Origin: Bog-159 sp963785255
GTDB taxonomy: Bacteria > Acidobacteriota > Terriglobia > Bryobacterales > Bryobacteraceae
Direction: 5' to 3'
DNA length: 64,000 nucleotides
Assembly (NCBI GenBank): GCA_963785255.1
Contig: CAWAUR010000013.1
Location: 186,001-250,000 of the forward strand
Shown: in pieces, positions 51,832 through 60,641 of the stretch
How the letters are laid out: each line of letters begins with the position of its first letter
How positions within the stretch are numbered: position 1 is the first letter of the stretch
Program-made: the position numbers and the translations under genes
The notes under the pieces: generated by a model
The model's input: only the letters and a program-made list of their open reading frames with translations
Told to the model about the DNA's origin: nothing
Database searches by the model: none

Positions 51832-52916
51832 TGTCCGGCTCCTAAGTAGGCGCACTCGGCGGTAAACTCGGTCGCGTATCCCTTTTCCTGATCGAAACGA
51901 TGAGTCGCCGCAGTCGTGTAGTAGGTGTTCGAAAACCTGGGTCCCAAACCGGTCAGCGTCAGATAAGTGCCCACCCGCAGTGAAGGATTGCCCTCGGCTA
52001 CTCCGCGCGCCACCACGAAACGCCGCGAACGTTGCGCGAACTCCGCATCCACCAGCGCTTGCGCATCCGTTTGGTCGATGGTGGCGTATTGCGCCAGTTG
52101 TTCCGAGCGCGTTGCCCAAACCTGCGGCAACCAGCTAGCGCCCGTTTGTCCCGATCCCGGCCCCAACGAAGTGGTCTGGCTAGTGACCGAAATAGTCTGC
52201 CCTTGTTTGAAATCCCAGCCGGTCGCCGTGATTTGCGTCACCTGGTGCGATAAATCGGCCAGAATGCGCACCTCTTGAAGCTGGCTGCCCATGTCCAGTT
52301 GAATGGCGTTGCGTTGCGCCTGGCTGCGGGGCGTGGCGTGCAATTCCGCGCCCACCACTTGCAAATCGGCGTCGTAGCGCGCCAGCAGCCGCCGCAGAAA
52401 GTGCAGATCGCTTTCGTTGAGCTGCTGCTCCGTGCCGATGGTGGCGTCCAGACCCGTGGTGACGGGTGTGAGGTTCAACCCGCCGGCCACTTGCTGCACG
52501 ATGGCCGAAAGCGAAGTGTTATCCCAATTCTTCGTGTGCCGGCTCATGCGCGCCGCTTGCAACGCATCTTCGGCCAGCACCCGCAATTCCGGCGGACCGT
52601 CGCTCGAGAACACCGCTTCCAGGCCCGTAATCTTGCCGCGAAAGATCTCAGTGGGCGAAGTCACTAACCCGGCGTAAACGATCAGCGACGCGCCCAGCTT
52701 CAGGATGCTTCCATCTTCAAATACTTGATCGCCGATCCCGCCCTGGAACGAGCCGAAGTTGCTGAAACGCAGTTCCAGGTCCGACATCCCGCCCTCGTGC
52801 TCGCACATCTTCATGCCGAGTAACTGCTCGGTGACTTTGTCGTTCAGTTGACCATCCACCTGCACCGTGGGGATGGCGCTGTATACCGCCGCTGAAGTAA
52901 CGGGAGTCTCAGGCAT
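51828..52916 (-). CDS. Baseplate hub protein, gpD/late-control-D-like (N-terminal half of Afp8/VgrG)
   Basis: 362 residues. PTVQVDGQLNDKVTEQLLGM, SDLELRFSNFGS, EIFRGKITGLEAVFSSDGPP, LRVLAEDALQAARMSRHTKN and NESDLHFLRRLLARYDADL match phage late control D hub proteins. With the downstream gpV it makes a split VgrG/Afp8: trimeric hub plus spike. Start ATG 52916 follows the small gene by 3 bases. Confidence 0.9.
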   Translation of the reverse strand: MPETPVTSAAVYSAIPTVQVDGQLNDKVTEQLLGMKMCEHEGGMSDLELRFSNFGSFQGGIGDQVFEDGSILKLGASLIVYAGLVTSPTEIFRGKITGLEAVFSSDGPPELRVLAEDALQAARMSRHTKNWDNTSLSAIVQQVAGGLNLTPVTTGLDATIGTEQQLNESDLHFLRRLLARYDADLQVVGAELHATPRSQAQRNAIQLDMGSQLQEVRILADLSHQVTQITATGWDFKQGQTISVTSQTTSLGPGSGQTGASWLPQVWATRSEQLAQYATIDQTDAQALVDAEFAQRSRRFVVARGVAEGNPSLRVGTYLTLTGLGPRFSNTYYTTAATHRFDQEKGYATEFTAECAYLGAGQ

Positions 52917-52919
52917 GAT

Positions 52920-53081
52920 CTAATCCGCTCGCAATCTCAGTTCGCGCTCCCGCAGCCTATCCATTTCCGCCTTGATATCCGGCTTGGGCGTATTGCCCGC
53001 GCCGGGACTGGAACCCTGCGCCTGTCCGGACGGCGCCGCCGGCTGAGTCTCCACCTGCAACTCGTCAATATTTACCGCCAT
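52920..53081 (-). CDS. 53-residue eCIS small protein (DUF5908-like)
   Basis: ATG at 53081 with GGGAGA nine bases upstream, TAG at 52920-52922. It reads MAVNIDELQVETQPAAPSGQ, a Gly/Ser/Pro stretch, then KAEMDRLRERELRLRAD. Small proteins with the start M--I-EL-V-V and a basic helical end sit between the Afp7-like and hub genes in many CIS clusters (the place of afp6 in the broad order). The function is unknown. It is followed after 3 bases by the hub gene, so it is in the operon. Confidence 0.65.
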   Translation of the reverse strand: MAVNIDELQVETQPAAPSGQAQGSSPGAGNTPKPDIKAEMDRLRERELRLRAD

Positions 53082-53140
53082 CGCCGTCTCCCTTTCCTTA
53101 CCTAAAGCCGGCCCTTCGCCTGCCTACCAGATCTGGCCGC

Positions 53141-53234
53141 GTTGTGGGGCAGGCACGTTGCCTGCGGCGGCCTCTCAGGCCGCCTGCTTGGCCGCCTAAA
53201 AGGCGGCTGCGGCCAAGATTGGCCGCCCTCCAAT
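53141..53234. repeat. Intergenic palindromic repeat, family 2, long copy
   Basis: GTTGTGGGGCAGGCACGTTG, CCGCCTAAAAGGCGG and CTGCGGCCAAGATTGGCCGC mark this copy; GCGGCCTCTCAGGCCGC is a further hairpin inside. It lies between the Afp7-like gene and the 53-residue gene and could act as an mRNA stability hairpin or partial terminator. Confidence 0.7.
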
Positions 53235-54458
53235 TCAATCCCCATCAAAAACCAACCCCCCACTGAAACTGGCGCTGGCCCCCACATCCGTCGAGAATCC
53301 GGTGGACGCCATCGCCACTCCCCCCAGCCCGAAGCTGGCGTTCGCCCCCACCGATACATCCACTCCCACGGTGGCCGGCAGCATAAGCTGCGGATCCAGT
53401 TGGGCCGTGGTGCTCACCGTGGCGCGCCCCGTTTCCAGTCCCGCGAAAGCACCAGCCGTAGCCGGAATGCCCGCGGACGCTTGCGACCCAAACAACGCTC
53501 CGCCGCCCGCCGCCAACGTCACCTGCGCGCCCGCGCCGGTGGATACGCTGACGCCCGCCCCGAAAGACACGCCCGCCGATGCAGATACCCCGCCGCCGAT
53601 TCCAAATCCCGCGCCGCCGCCAATGCCGAGGCCCGCGCCGCCCGAAGCACCCAGCGAAATCCCGCCGCCCACACCGCCCGATATCCCCACTCCCGCGCCA
53701 GCCGATAGACTCACTCCCAAGCCGCCGGATATCCCAATGCCGCCGCTCACCGAAGCGCTCGCCACGAATCCCACCGCGGCATTCAACTGAATTCCAGCGC
53801 CCACTTGCAGCGCGGCCCCGCCCGTGAAGCGCGGATTCTCGATGCCATTGGCGCTGGCCAGCGCGCGTGTGGCGCTCGGATCCCCCCCCTGGGTCGCCAG
53901 GTCGGTGACATTGCCATTCGAGGCCGTGGGCACCAGGCTGCCGGCCGGGGTGGCCGCCTGCGCGTTGCTCGTATCGAACACGTTATCCTGGCGCGACAGC
54001 CCGATACTCACCAGCGCGCGCAACGGAATGCCATCCGCTGAAAAAAAATCGATGGTCTCCTTGAACGAGTCCATGCATCCCTGGAAATGATACGAGCCCC
54101 AATCGAAACTCAGCACCGGAGGCGCCGGTTTGCTGGCGCCATTCTGGCTGCTGCTGCTGTTCTTGTTGGCGCTCGCCGAGGATTGCATGAACGCCGCCAC
54201 CGGAGTGGTCGCCGACCGCACGTCCGTCCCCGTATCCGTCGTGTCGAATTGCAGGTCCATCGTCAGCTTGCCGGTAAACTTCGCCACGTACTGCTTCTTC
54301 TTGGGTTGGCTGGCCTGCTGCGGCGAGGTGTTCTCCACTGTGTAAACCAGCGAAGCCGGATTGAAGTGCACCGGTACCGGCGTGCCGTTCGGCAGCGCCG
54401 TCAAGGTCGCCTTCACGATCGTCGGAATGGCTTGCGTGCTGGGGTCAGGCTGGCTCAT
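53235..54458 (-). CDS. Afp7-like CIS adaptor with a Gly-rich repetitive tail
   Basis: 407 residues. Residues 1-150 are the CIS tube/adaptor domain: VKATLTALPNGTPVPVHFNP, ASLVYTVENTS, FTGKLTMDLQFDTTDTGTDV and LSFDWGSYHFQGCMDSFKET. In most Afp7-like proteins a LysM domain follows. None is seen here; instead residues about 215-400 are Gly/Ala/Ser-rich repeats (GIGISGGLGVSLSAGAGVGI, GGAGLGIGGGAGFGIGGGVS). Such a tail resembles glycine-rich amyloid-like or silk-like polymers. Function of the tail is unknown; it may fill or line the hub. Confidence 0.8.
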   Translation of the reverse strand: MSQPDPSTQAIPTIVKATLTALPNGTPVPVHFNPASLVYTVENTSPQQASQPKKKQYVAKFTGKLTMDLQFDTTDTGTDVRSATTPVAAFMQSSASANKNSSSSQNGASKPAPPVLSFDWGSYHFQGCMDSFKETIDFFSADGIPLRALVSIGLSRQDNVFDTSNAQAATPAGSLVPTASNGNVTDLATQGGDPSATRALASANGIENPRFTGGAALQVGAGIQLNAAVGFVASASVSGGIGISGGLGVSLSAGAGVGISGGVGGGISLGASGGAGLGIGGGAGFGIGGGVSASAGVSFGAGVSVSTGAGAQVTLAAGGGALFGSQASAGIPATAGAFAGLETGRATVSTTAQLDPQLMLPATVGVDVSVGANASFGLGGVAMASTGFSTDVGASASFSGGLVFDGD

Positions 54459-54469
54459 CGATTTCGCCC

Positions 54470-54949
54470 CTAGACCGCCGATAGTCCTTCGTGTACGAAG
54501 TGCAGCTCTTCAATGCCGACCTCCATGCCTTTCCCGTTCAGATCGGCGAACTTGAATTTCACCGGCAGCGCATGGGTAAGCTGCCAACCCATAAGGGCGT
54601 TCATGTCGCCGTCCATCAGAGTGATGGTCACTTGCAGCCGTTGTGCATACATGCCTGAAGTCGCCCCGTTGAAAATAGTCCACAGGCCCCGGTCGGTGCT
54701 CACGCCGCGCTTAAGAACCACGGTGGCGAATGTAACGCCGCCGGTGCGCTGCGCCGTGCCATAATTGCGGCCGCCCTCCTTAATAGTTTTAGGCTCCATG
54801 GTGGCTTCCAAGCCGGTGCACTCCGCAAAACACATTTCCACGGGCGCGCCTGGCGGAGGACTGCCCGGCGGTGTGGGCGCCACTTTATCGGCCGCCACGT
54901 CCACGCGAAAGCGGAAGATGTGCAGTGGCACGATGCTCGGCGTAGCCAT
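54470..54949 (-). CDS. Inner tube protein 2 (T4 gp19-like, Afp5-type)
   Basis: 159 residues. FRFRVDV, MCFAECTGLEATMEPKTIKE, GGRNYGTAQRTGGVTFATVV, LKRGVS and GIEELHFVHEGL are the gp19 tail-tube signature. Two tube genes are normal for Afp-type systems: one builds the bulk of the tube, the other the baseplate-proximal rings. The ATG overlaps the sheath 2 stop. Confidence 0.9.
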   Translation of the reverse strand: MATPSIVPLHIFRFRVDVAADKVAPTPPGSPPPGAPVEMCFAECTGLEATMEPKTIKEGGRNYGTAQRTGGVTFATVVLKRGVSTDRGLWTIFNGATSGMYAQRLQVTITLMDGDMNALMGWQLTHALPVKFKFADLNGKGMEVGIEELHFVHEGLSAV

Positions 54950-56778
54950 CAGCTTGCCTCCGCCATCACGGCGATGCCCTGTGCGCTTGCGCCGCTGGTC
55001 TCGATTGCCAGTGTCACGCGAATCAACTCAATGGTGGCCGCCGCCGAGAAAGTCACCTGCGCCACCATACGCCCATTGTCCAGATCGTTTTGTGTCATCG
55101 TGCTCGAGTCGCAACGGACCGAAAAAGCGTCCTGGATGGTATCGCCATCGAGCGCGTTCGCCTGCCATAGTTGCGTCATCAAACGGCCCAATGAGTTTTC
55201 CACGTTACGCCATAAAGCCGGGCCGTTCTGCTGAAACACGATGCGTTCGCCCAACTGCCGCGCCGCCCGCGAGATCACCGAAACCAGCCGGTGCACCGAG
55301 GCAGGCCGGTACGATTCGCCCGGATACGCAGTGACATCGGAAAGCAATCGCAGGCCGGCGGGCGTGAATCCGAACAGGCTCAGCCGGATAATCAGCGGCT
55401 TCCACGAATTGTCGCCCCAGCTCAGCGGCGTGACCGGAACTTGCGTCTCCTGCGCCGGCAGGTACGGCGACACATCGAAGATCTCCGAGGGCACGATTTT
55501 GGTGGCGTCGCTGAAGGCGCCCCGCGTCAGCGCGTTGCGCGCCAGAATTCCCACCAGCGCGCCATCCGGAGGTTCCAGCGATTCGTTCAAGACAGTCGAT
55601 CCGCTGGTCGTGAGCCAGGGATACGTCAACTGCAGAAATGCCGTCGATAGCCCGGCTACCGGCGGCGGTTCGTTAGCGCCCGGCGGGATGTTCTCCTGAA
55701 AATACTGCGCGATGTAATCGTGGATATCCTGCGCGAGTTCGGCGCTCGAAGGATCCTCCGCGGCAGTGGCGCCATCCGGATCGAGCGGCAGCGGGAACGC
55801 CACCACGAACTGAATATCGCGGATGTTGTTCGTGTTCAGATAGTCGAGCACGCTCTGTACGTCGGGTATCCATTGATTCTTGAAATCGTCGGGCGACAAT
55901 CGTGGCGCGGGCAGTATGTACATGGGCGGCGCGGCAGGAGGAAACGTCTGCGGCGTGCATTCCATAAACTCGACCTGGCCCGTGGGCGCAGTGGGCGGAG
56001 CGCCGGCGGCGGATACCGGCGGCGAGGCGCATAACACCGGCAGATCGGGCAATGCCAGAAACGATACGTCCGGCAAGCCTCCCAGATGACCCACGCCATG
56101 CCAGCTTCGCCGGTCATCCGCCGCGTAGAACGCGCTGGGCAGCAGCTTATTCAGCTTTTGCACCTTGCCGGTGGTCCCGTTTTGCACGATGTCGTCCGAA
56201 GGCGATACCGGATCGTCCATCCGCACCACGTAGCATCGCCGGCCGCCCTGCGCGAAAAAGGACCGCACCGCCGTCGCCAGGTAATCGGTGCCGGAGCTGC
56301 TAGCCGATCCACCCGGATCGAAAAGCGCGGTGAACGTGGCGTAGCTTTCTATGGGCAGCGGCAGATCGGTGAACGGCGGGCACACCGGACGCACCGAAGG
56401 ACGCAAGGCGGCCAGCACCGCGGTTCCAGCGGCGTGAGCTGCCGGCGTGGTGCCGCGCGTGCCGCGCACAACGGTCAGCCGGGTTCCCTTCAAATCCATG
56501 CTCACAACATCCATCACTTCCGAGTCGATCGAAATAAACGCCAGCACTCCGCCCGGAAACCCGGCCGTCAGCCTCACATGCGTCTCGCCGCTCGGCAAAG
56601 GCGCCGCCAACGTGGAACTCAATCCGTCGCTCCAGCCGTGCGCCTGAAGCCACGCCTGAATGGGCGCCGGCAGCGCCGCGCCCGTGGCCCGCGCCAGCCC
56701 TACGAAACAAGCGACATCGTTACGCGCGGGGTCCGACTCCACCACCGGACGCGCGTTGTCGAATACGATGCGGCTCAT
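54949..56778 (-). CDS. Contractile sheath protein 2 (Afp3/Afp4-like)
   Basis: 609 residues. The C-terminal sheath core is clear: LSLFGFTPAGLRLLSDVTAY, RLVSVISRAARQLGERIVFQ, NGPALWRNVENSL and STMTQNDLDNGRMVAQVTFS. The N-terminus is unlike a classical sheath start and contains one beta module (FISIDSEVMDVVSMDLKGTR, LTVVRGTRGTTPAAHAAG; about 80-125) also seen in sheath 1 and tail protein I. Likely a baseplate-proximal or special ring sheath. Confidence 0.9.
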   Translation of the reverse strand: MSRIVFDNARPVVESDPARNDVACFVGLARATGAALPAPIQAWLQAHGWSDGLSSTLAAPLPSGETHVRLTAGFPGGVLAFISIDSEVMDVVSMDLKGTRLTVVRGTRGTTPAAHAAGTAVLAALRPSVRPVCPPFTDLPLPIESYATFTALFDPGGSASSSGTDYLATAVRSFFAQGGRRCYVVRMDDPVSPSDDIVQNGTTGKVQKLNKLLPSAFYAADDRRSWHGVGHLGGLPDVSFLALPDLPVLCASPPVSAAGAPPTAPTGQVEFMECTPQTFPPAAPPMYILPAPRLSPDDFKNQWIPDVQSVLDYLNTNNIRDIQFVVAFPLPLDPDGATAAEDPSSAELAQDIHDYIAQYFQENIPPGANEPPPVAGLSTAFLQLTYPWLTTSGSTVLNESLEPPDGALVGILARNALTRGAFSDATKIVPSEIFDVSPYLPAQETQVPVTPLSWGDNSWKPLIIRLSLFGFTPAGLRLLSDVTAYPGESYRPASVHRLVSVISRAARQLGERIVFQQNGPALWRNVENSLGRLMTQLWQANALDGDTIQDAFSVRCDSSTMTQNDLDNGRMVAQVTFSAAATIELIRVTLAIETSGASAQGIAVMAEAS

Positions 56779-56812
56779 CGTTCACTCTCCCGGCCCATAG
56801 CCCAATACCACG

Positions 56813-56847
56813 ATTGTGGGGCAGGCCAGGATTGGCCGCCCCACAAT
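56813..56847. repeat. Intergenic palindromic repeat, family 2, short copy
   Basis: ATTGTGGGGC (56813-56822) and GCCCCACAAT (56838-56847) are perfect 10-base arms; between them AGGCCAGGATTGGCC adds an inner stem. It sits between tube 1 and sheath 2 and could set the relative amounts of the bulk tube and minor sheath by mRNA processing or attenuation. Confidence 0.75.
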
Positions 56848-56876
56848 TTCTGACATGCGCCCACAAACGCTCCTGC

Positions 56877-57335
56877 CTACGACGCCGGCGCGATCTCGTA
56901 GCCTTCGGCGGATAGCACCAGCTCTTCCATGGCGACATCGCCTCCGCCTTTGCCCGCCAACGTCGGACCGGTATACTTCATCGGCACCACGTTGCGCAGC
57001 TTCCACTGCTGCATGGGCTTGCCCGATTCGTCCTGCAGCGTGATCACCACATCGCGCTGCGCGTCCACACCGTTGGTGCGCGTGTCGGTAATCCAGGCCC
57101 ATAGATCCGAGGAATCCACTACGCCGCGTTTCAGCGTGACGTCGCCTACTTTGTGCGACCCGGGAATCTTGCGCACGTGCGGTTCCGGTTCGTTGCCGTC
57201 GCGGTACTCCGAGATGTGGATGTCGGTCTCCAACCCCGAGACGTCCGAAAAGCCGCCCAGCAGCTTGCTGGGGTCGCGTCCACCAATATCGACCAGATAG
57301 TTATATGCCGGTAACGGCGCAGTTCGATTGGGCAT
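56877..57335 (-). CDS. Inner tube protein 1 (T4 gp19-like, Afp1-type)
   Basis: 152 residues. YNYLVDIGG, KLLGGFSDVSGLETDIHISE, GSHKVGDVTLKRGVVDSSDL, TLQDESGKPMQQWKLRNVVP and AMEELVLSAEGYEI are standard tail-tube text. It lies directly after sheath 1 with a 32-base gap, the place of the major tube subunit. Confidence 0.93.
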   Translation of the reverse strand: MPNRTAPLPAYNYLVDIGGRDPSKLLGGFSDVSGLETDIHISEYRDGNEPEPHVRKIPGSHKVGDVTLKRGVVDSSDLWAWITDTRTNGVDAQRDVVITLQDESGKPMQQWKLRNVVPMKYTGPTLAGKGGGDVAMEELVLSAEGYEIAPAS

Positions 57336-57367
57336 TGCGATTCTCCTATATCAAATAAACTTACGGA

Positions 57368-59677
57368 CTAACTTTGTCCCAGGGCGGTGGTCTGGCCGAT
57401 CCGGAAGATCACGAACTCCGCCGGTTTCAGCACAGCCACGCCGATCAGACAGATCATGCGGCCGTTGTCCAGATCGTTCTGCGTCATGGTGGTGCGGTCG
57501 CAGCGCACGAAGTAGGCCTGCGACGGGCTGTCGCCGAGCAGATTGCCGGCCGCGTACTCGCTGTAAAGAAACGATTCGATGGACTCCTTCACCCGCGACC
57601 ACAGCGCCGGCCCGTTGTTCTCGAATACCGCCCACTGCGTGCTGTTGTCGATGGAGTGCTCCAGGTAAATCAAGTAGCGGCGCACATTCAGATACATGAA
57701 CTCCGTATCGGAACTTACCGTGCGCGCGCCCCACACGCGGTATCCGCGATTGGGAAAATAGCGCAGGCAGTTGATCCCCAGCGGATTCAAGATGCCTTGC
57801 TCCGCGAAGCTGATGTCCCGTTCCAGCCGCGACGCTCCCAGAATCACTTCGTTGGCAGGCGCCTTGGATACGCCATTCTGCTCGTCGCTGCGCGCCCAGA
57901 TGCCGGCCATGAAACCGGTGGGGGGCACCGTGATCTCCGCGGACGCCGCCGACCCGGTAGTGGCCAGCGGATTGGCCGTCGATACCCACGGCACATAGAG
58001 CGCCGCATAACTGGTGTCGATCGCGGCACGCACGCCTTCGTTGTCCGACGCGAGCTGATTGGGCGGTGTCTCGAGGATTGCCACGCGGTACGCCCGCTGC
58101 TGGCTGACATGCGTGATCAGGCTGTCGATGATGTTCTGTTGATCGTCGAATGCGCCCGAGCCCGGCGCGGCTACGATGGCGATGTCTTCGATTGGTGTGA
58201 ACAAAGCCAGCGCCGTGTCATAGTCCGCAGCTACCGGTTCCAATCCGTCGTCACCGCCGGTCAGCGTATAGGTCTGGGTGGCGCTCGCGCCAGGTCCCGC
58301 CCAATTGGAGAAGATCGCCGCAAACAGGCCGGTGGGCGTCAAGTTCTGTCCGATATTGAAGGCCACCTGATTCTGCAACGCATCGATATGCCGGGGCGGT
58401 GTCGCCGCCAGCACCGTGCCCAGATAATAAGGGTGCGCCGGATCGAAGCCCAGCCCGTCGAATACGGCAGGCGATTCGGCGGCCGTCGAGGCAGTCACCT
58501 GCATGGTCAATACGTATAGTCCGGCCGCATTCGCCGGCAGCGCCGTGCTCCCGCCTTGGGACGAGCTTGTAAATGAGTTCGAAGATCCGTTGGTGAATAG
58601 CGCGATGGGCGCAAAGACTGCCGCATTCTGGGTATGCGTAGCCGTGGTGCTGCCGCGCGTGACCGTCACTACGGTTCCCGTCGCGTCCACCTGGGTGACC
58701 GTCATAATCTCGCTGTTGGCGCCGCCGGGGTCGATCTGCAGAAACGCCGGGATGCCGTTGGGCGGACGGGACGCCTTTGGCGCCGGCGCCGGAGTGGTGG
58801 TGGTCGGCGTGGTGCCGGTCACGGTCGGCCCTGGCGCCGGCGTCGTAGTGGGGGTCGCGGCCGCCGTGGGGACCGCGCTGATGGTCAACGACGTGACGCC
58901 GCCGCCCAGCGCACTGAACAGATATCCCACCTGCCCCAGCACCACCGCGCCCGCTGCATGTGTCGCGGGTGCGGCCGCGCGGCTGACCGAGAGCACGGTG
59001 CCGGTGGCGTCCGTCTTCGAGACCGTCATCGTCTCGTTGTCGATCAATATCGTCAGAGGCGCGCCCGTAGGTGCGCCCCACGGAAGCGGCGCGCTCAGCG
59101 TGATCTGCTGATCCGTCGTGCCCACGGCGTTCGCCAACTGCGCGGTATTGGCCGCCGATGCCACCAGCGAGCCGGACGGCAGGCTGGCCACGTTTTGTGT
59201 GCGCGTCGCCTTCAGCTTCACTCCGACGCTTTGATTTCCGCTGGCGCCGGGAAACCGGGCGGCCACCGTGACATTCGTTTTCGACGGGACGCCGCTGGCG
59301 GCGAACCCTCCGTTGGCGCTGGCGCCCGGCTGGAACACCCGCGATACGTAGAGTTGCGAGCCGCCATTGTCGAAGAATGCCTTCACGGCCATCGCCATAT
59401 AATTGACGTTGTTCACGCCCGTCGAATTCAGCGGCAGCGCGAGGTTGTCGTAACCGCCGTAGATATTCTGAAAGTCCCCGAAGCTGGTCAATAACTCCGG
59501 CGTGGTATCCTGGCTCGGATTCGGATTCGGACTCGAAGCCGTGGCCGGCAGCGTACCGGTGGGACCCGTTAGAGTGACGCCGGCGAAACCGGTCGTGCTG
59601 GTTCCCACCCCTTCAATGGATGGCGCCCGGAAACTGACTTCTTCCACATAAACGCCTGGCGTTAAGTATTCTGGCAT
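57368..59677 (-). CDS. Contractile sheath protein 1 (major, Afp2-like) with inserted beta modules
   Basis: 769 residues, larger than the usual 350-500. The start MPEYLTPGVYVEEVSFRAPS and the end GINCLRYFPNRGYRVWGART, LEHSIDNSTQWAVFENNGPA, TMTQNDLDNGRMICLIGVAV and IFRIGQT are classical sheath. Between about 160 and 355 there is an insertion with two beta modules (LIDNETMTVSKTDATGTVLS and SEIMTVTQVDATGTVVTVTR) joined by a Thr/Pro-rich linker (GTTPTTTTPAPAPKAS). The insertion should face outward, decorating the particle surface. It is the most abundant protein expected in the particle. Confidence 0.93.
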   Translation of the reverse strand: MPEYLTPGVYVEEVSFRAPSIEGVGTSTTGFAGVTLTGPTGTLPATASSPNPNPSQDTTPELLTSFGDFQNIYGGYDNLALPLNSTGVNNVNYMAMAVKAFFDNGGSQLYVSRVFQPGASANGGFAASGVPSKTNVTVAARFPGASGNQSVGVKLKATRTQNVASLPSGSLVASAANTAQLANAVGTTDQQITLSAPLPWGAPTGAPLTILIDNETMTVSKTDATGTVLSVSRAAAPATHAAGAVVLGQVGYLFSALGGGVTSLTISAVPTAAATPTTTPAPGPTVTGTTPTTTTPAPAPKASRPPNGIPAFLQIDPGGANSEIMTVTQVDATGTVVTVTRGSTTATHTQNAAVFAPIALFTNGSSNSFTSSSQGGSTALPANAAGLYVLTMQVTASTAAESPAVFDGLGFDPAHPYYLGTVLAATPPRHIDALQNQVAFNIGQNLTPTGLFAAIFSNWAGPGASATQTYTLTGGDDGLEPVAADYDTALALFTPIEDIAIVAAPGSGAFDDQQNIIDSLITHVSQQRAYRVAILETPPNQLASDNEGVRAAIDTSYAALYVPWVSTANPLATTGSAASAEITVPPTGFMAGIWARSDEQNGVSKAPANEVILGASRLERDISFAEQGILNPLGINCLRYFPNRGYRVWGARTVSSDTEFMYLNVRRYLIYLEHSIDNSTQWAVFENNGPALWSRVKESIESFLYSEYAAGNLLGDSPSQAYFVRCDRTTMTQNDLDNGRMICLIGVAVLKPAEFVIFRIGQTTALGQS

Positions 59678-59690
59678 TCTTCCTCCTTAG

Positions 59691-60641
59691 TCACATAGAA
59701 ACCGTAAAACTGATGGCAACCGTTAGCCCTCGTGTGAGGGTTATCGGCTGTGACGTACTCTTCCACTTAGTGCTGGACAGATTCAACAATATGTCGTCGG
59801 GATTGGAAACCCAGCCGCGCGGTTGCGCGAGCGACCCCGGATCGAACCAAACCGTGGCGGTGGCTGCGGTGGTGGCTTCCATCACCGGGCTGGCGCCGCT
59901 GATGCTCAATTGCATGCCGAGCCCCGGCACGGCCAGCAAAGCTTCGCCTTTTTGATCCGTGACTCCCGAAGCCGTTGCGCCGCCCGTAACCGCCACCTGA
60001 ATCACCGCTCCCGCCAACGGGATGGCCGGCGTGGCGTTGTTTGCCACCACCGCGCGGACCACTGCCCAGTTATTCGAAACCGGCGCATTGGGCGTGGGAT
60101 ATAAAGTGATCGTCTGCGGGGTCGTCAAAAATGGAGGCGCCGCCGGGCCTGGCGTGGGTGTTGTGGTTGCGGCCGGCGCCCCGGTGGTTGAGGTAGTTGG
60201 CGCCGCCGCTGCGGTGGTAGTCGGGGCGGGGGTGGTCGTGCTGGTTGGCGCGCCTGAAGCAGTAGTCGTGGGGGCCGGGGTCGAGCTCGTTGCCGTCGTG
60301 GTCGTCGGGGGCGGGGTAGTGGTCGACGCCGTAGTGGCCGTGACCGGCGGCGGCAGCGGCTGAGGGACCCAGATGTTCGCCCGGCGCGCCAGATACCGCA
60401 ACGACGGATCTTGAATCGTAATTTCAAACGCCGCGGGAGGCGGCCAGGAAACCGGCATCAGGACCTGCGTATCGCTGCGCTTCACGCCCGGCGCATCCAT
60501 CACCGCGAATATGCCGCTGCGATTCTGTCGAATCCTCAGCGGTGTCTTGGCGATCACCAGCGGATCTTGGATGGTGGACTGCGTGACGGCATCCACGCAA
60601 CGGAATCCCGCCAACACGCGGCGATCCACCATCGCATTCAT
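59691..60641 (-). CDS. eCIS protein with Pro/Thr-rich linker, function unknown
   Basis: 316 residues. N-terminal beta domain (LVIAKTPLRIRQNRSGIFAV, FEITIQDPSLRYLARRANIW), a linker of about 80 residues made of Thr, Pro, Ala and Ser (about 94-173), then a carboxypeptidase-regulatory-like beta domain (IPLAGAVIQVAVTGGATASG, VTDQKGEALLAVPG). It lies between the DUF4255 cap gene and sheath 1 with ATGA overlap, a place where similar proteins are found in other eCIS clusters. A cap-proximal structural role is inferred. Confidence 0.65.
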   Translation of the reverse strand: MNAMVDRRVLAGFRCVDAVTQSTIQDPLVIAKTPLRIRQNRSGIFAVMDAPGVKRSDTQVLMPVSWPPPAAFEITIQDPSLRYLARRANIWVPQPLPPPVTATTASTTTPPPTTTTATSSTPAPTTTASGAPTSTTTPAPTTTAAAAPTTSTTGAPAATTTPTPGPAAPPFLTTPQTITLYPTPNAPVSNNWAVVRAVVANNATPAIPLAGAVIQVAVTGGATASGVTDQKGEALLAVPGLGMQLSISGASPVMEATTAATATVWFDPGSLAQPRGWVSNPDDILLNLSSTKWKSTSQPITLTRGLTVAISFTVSM

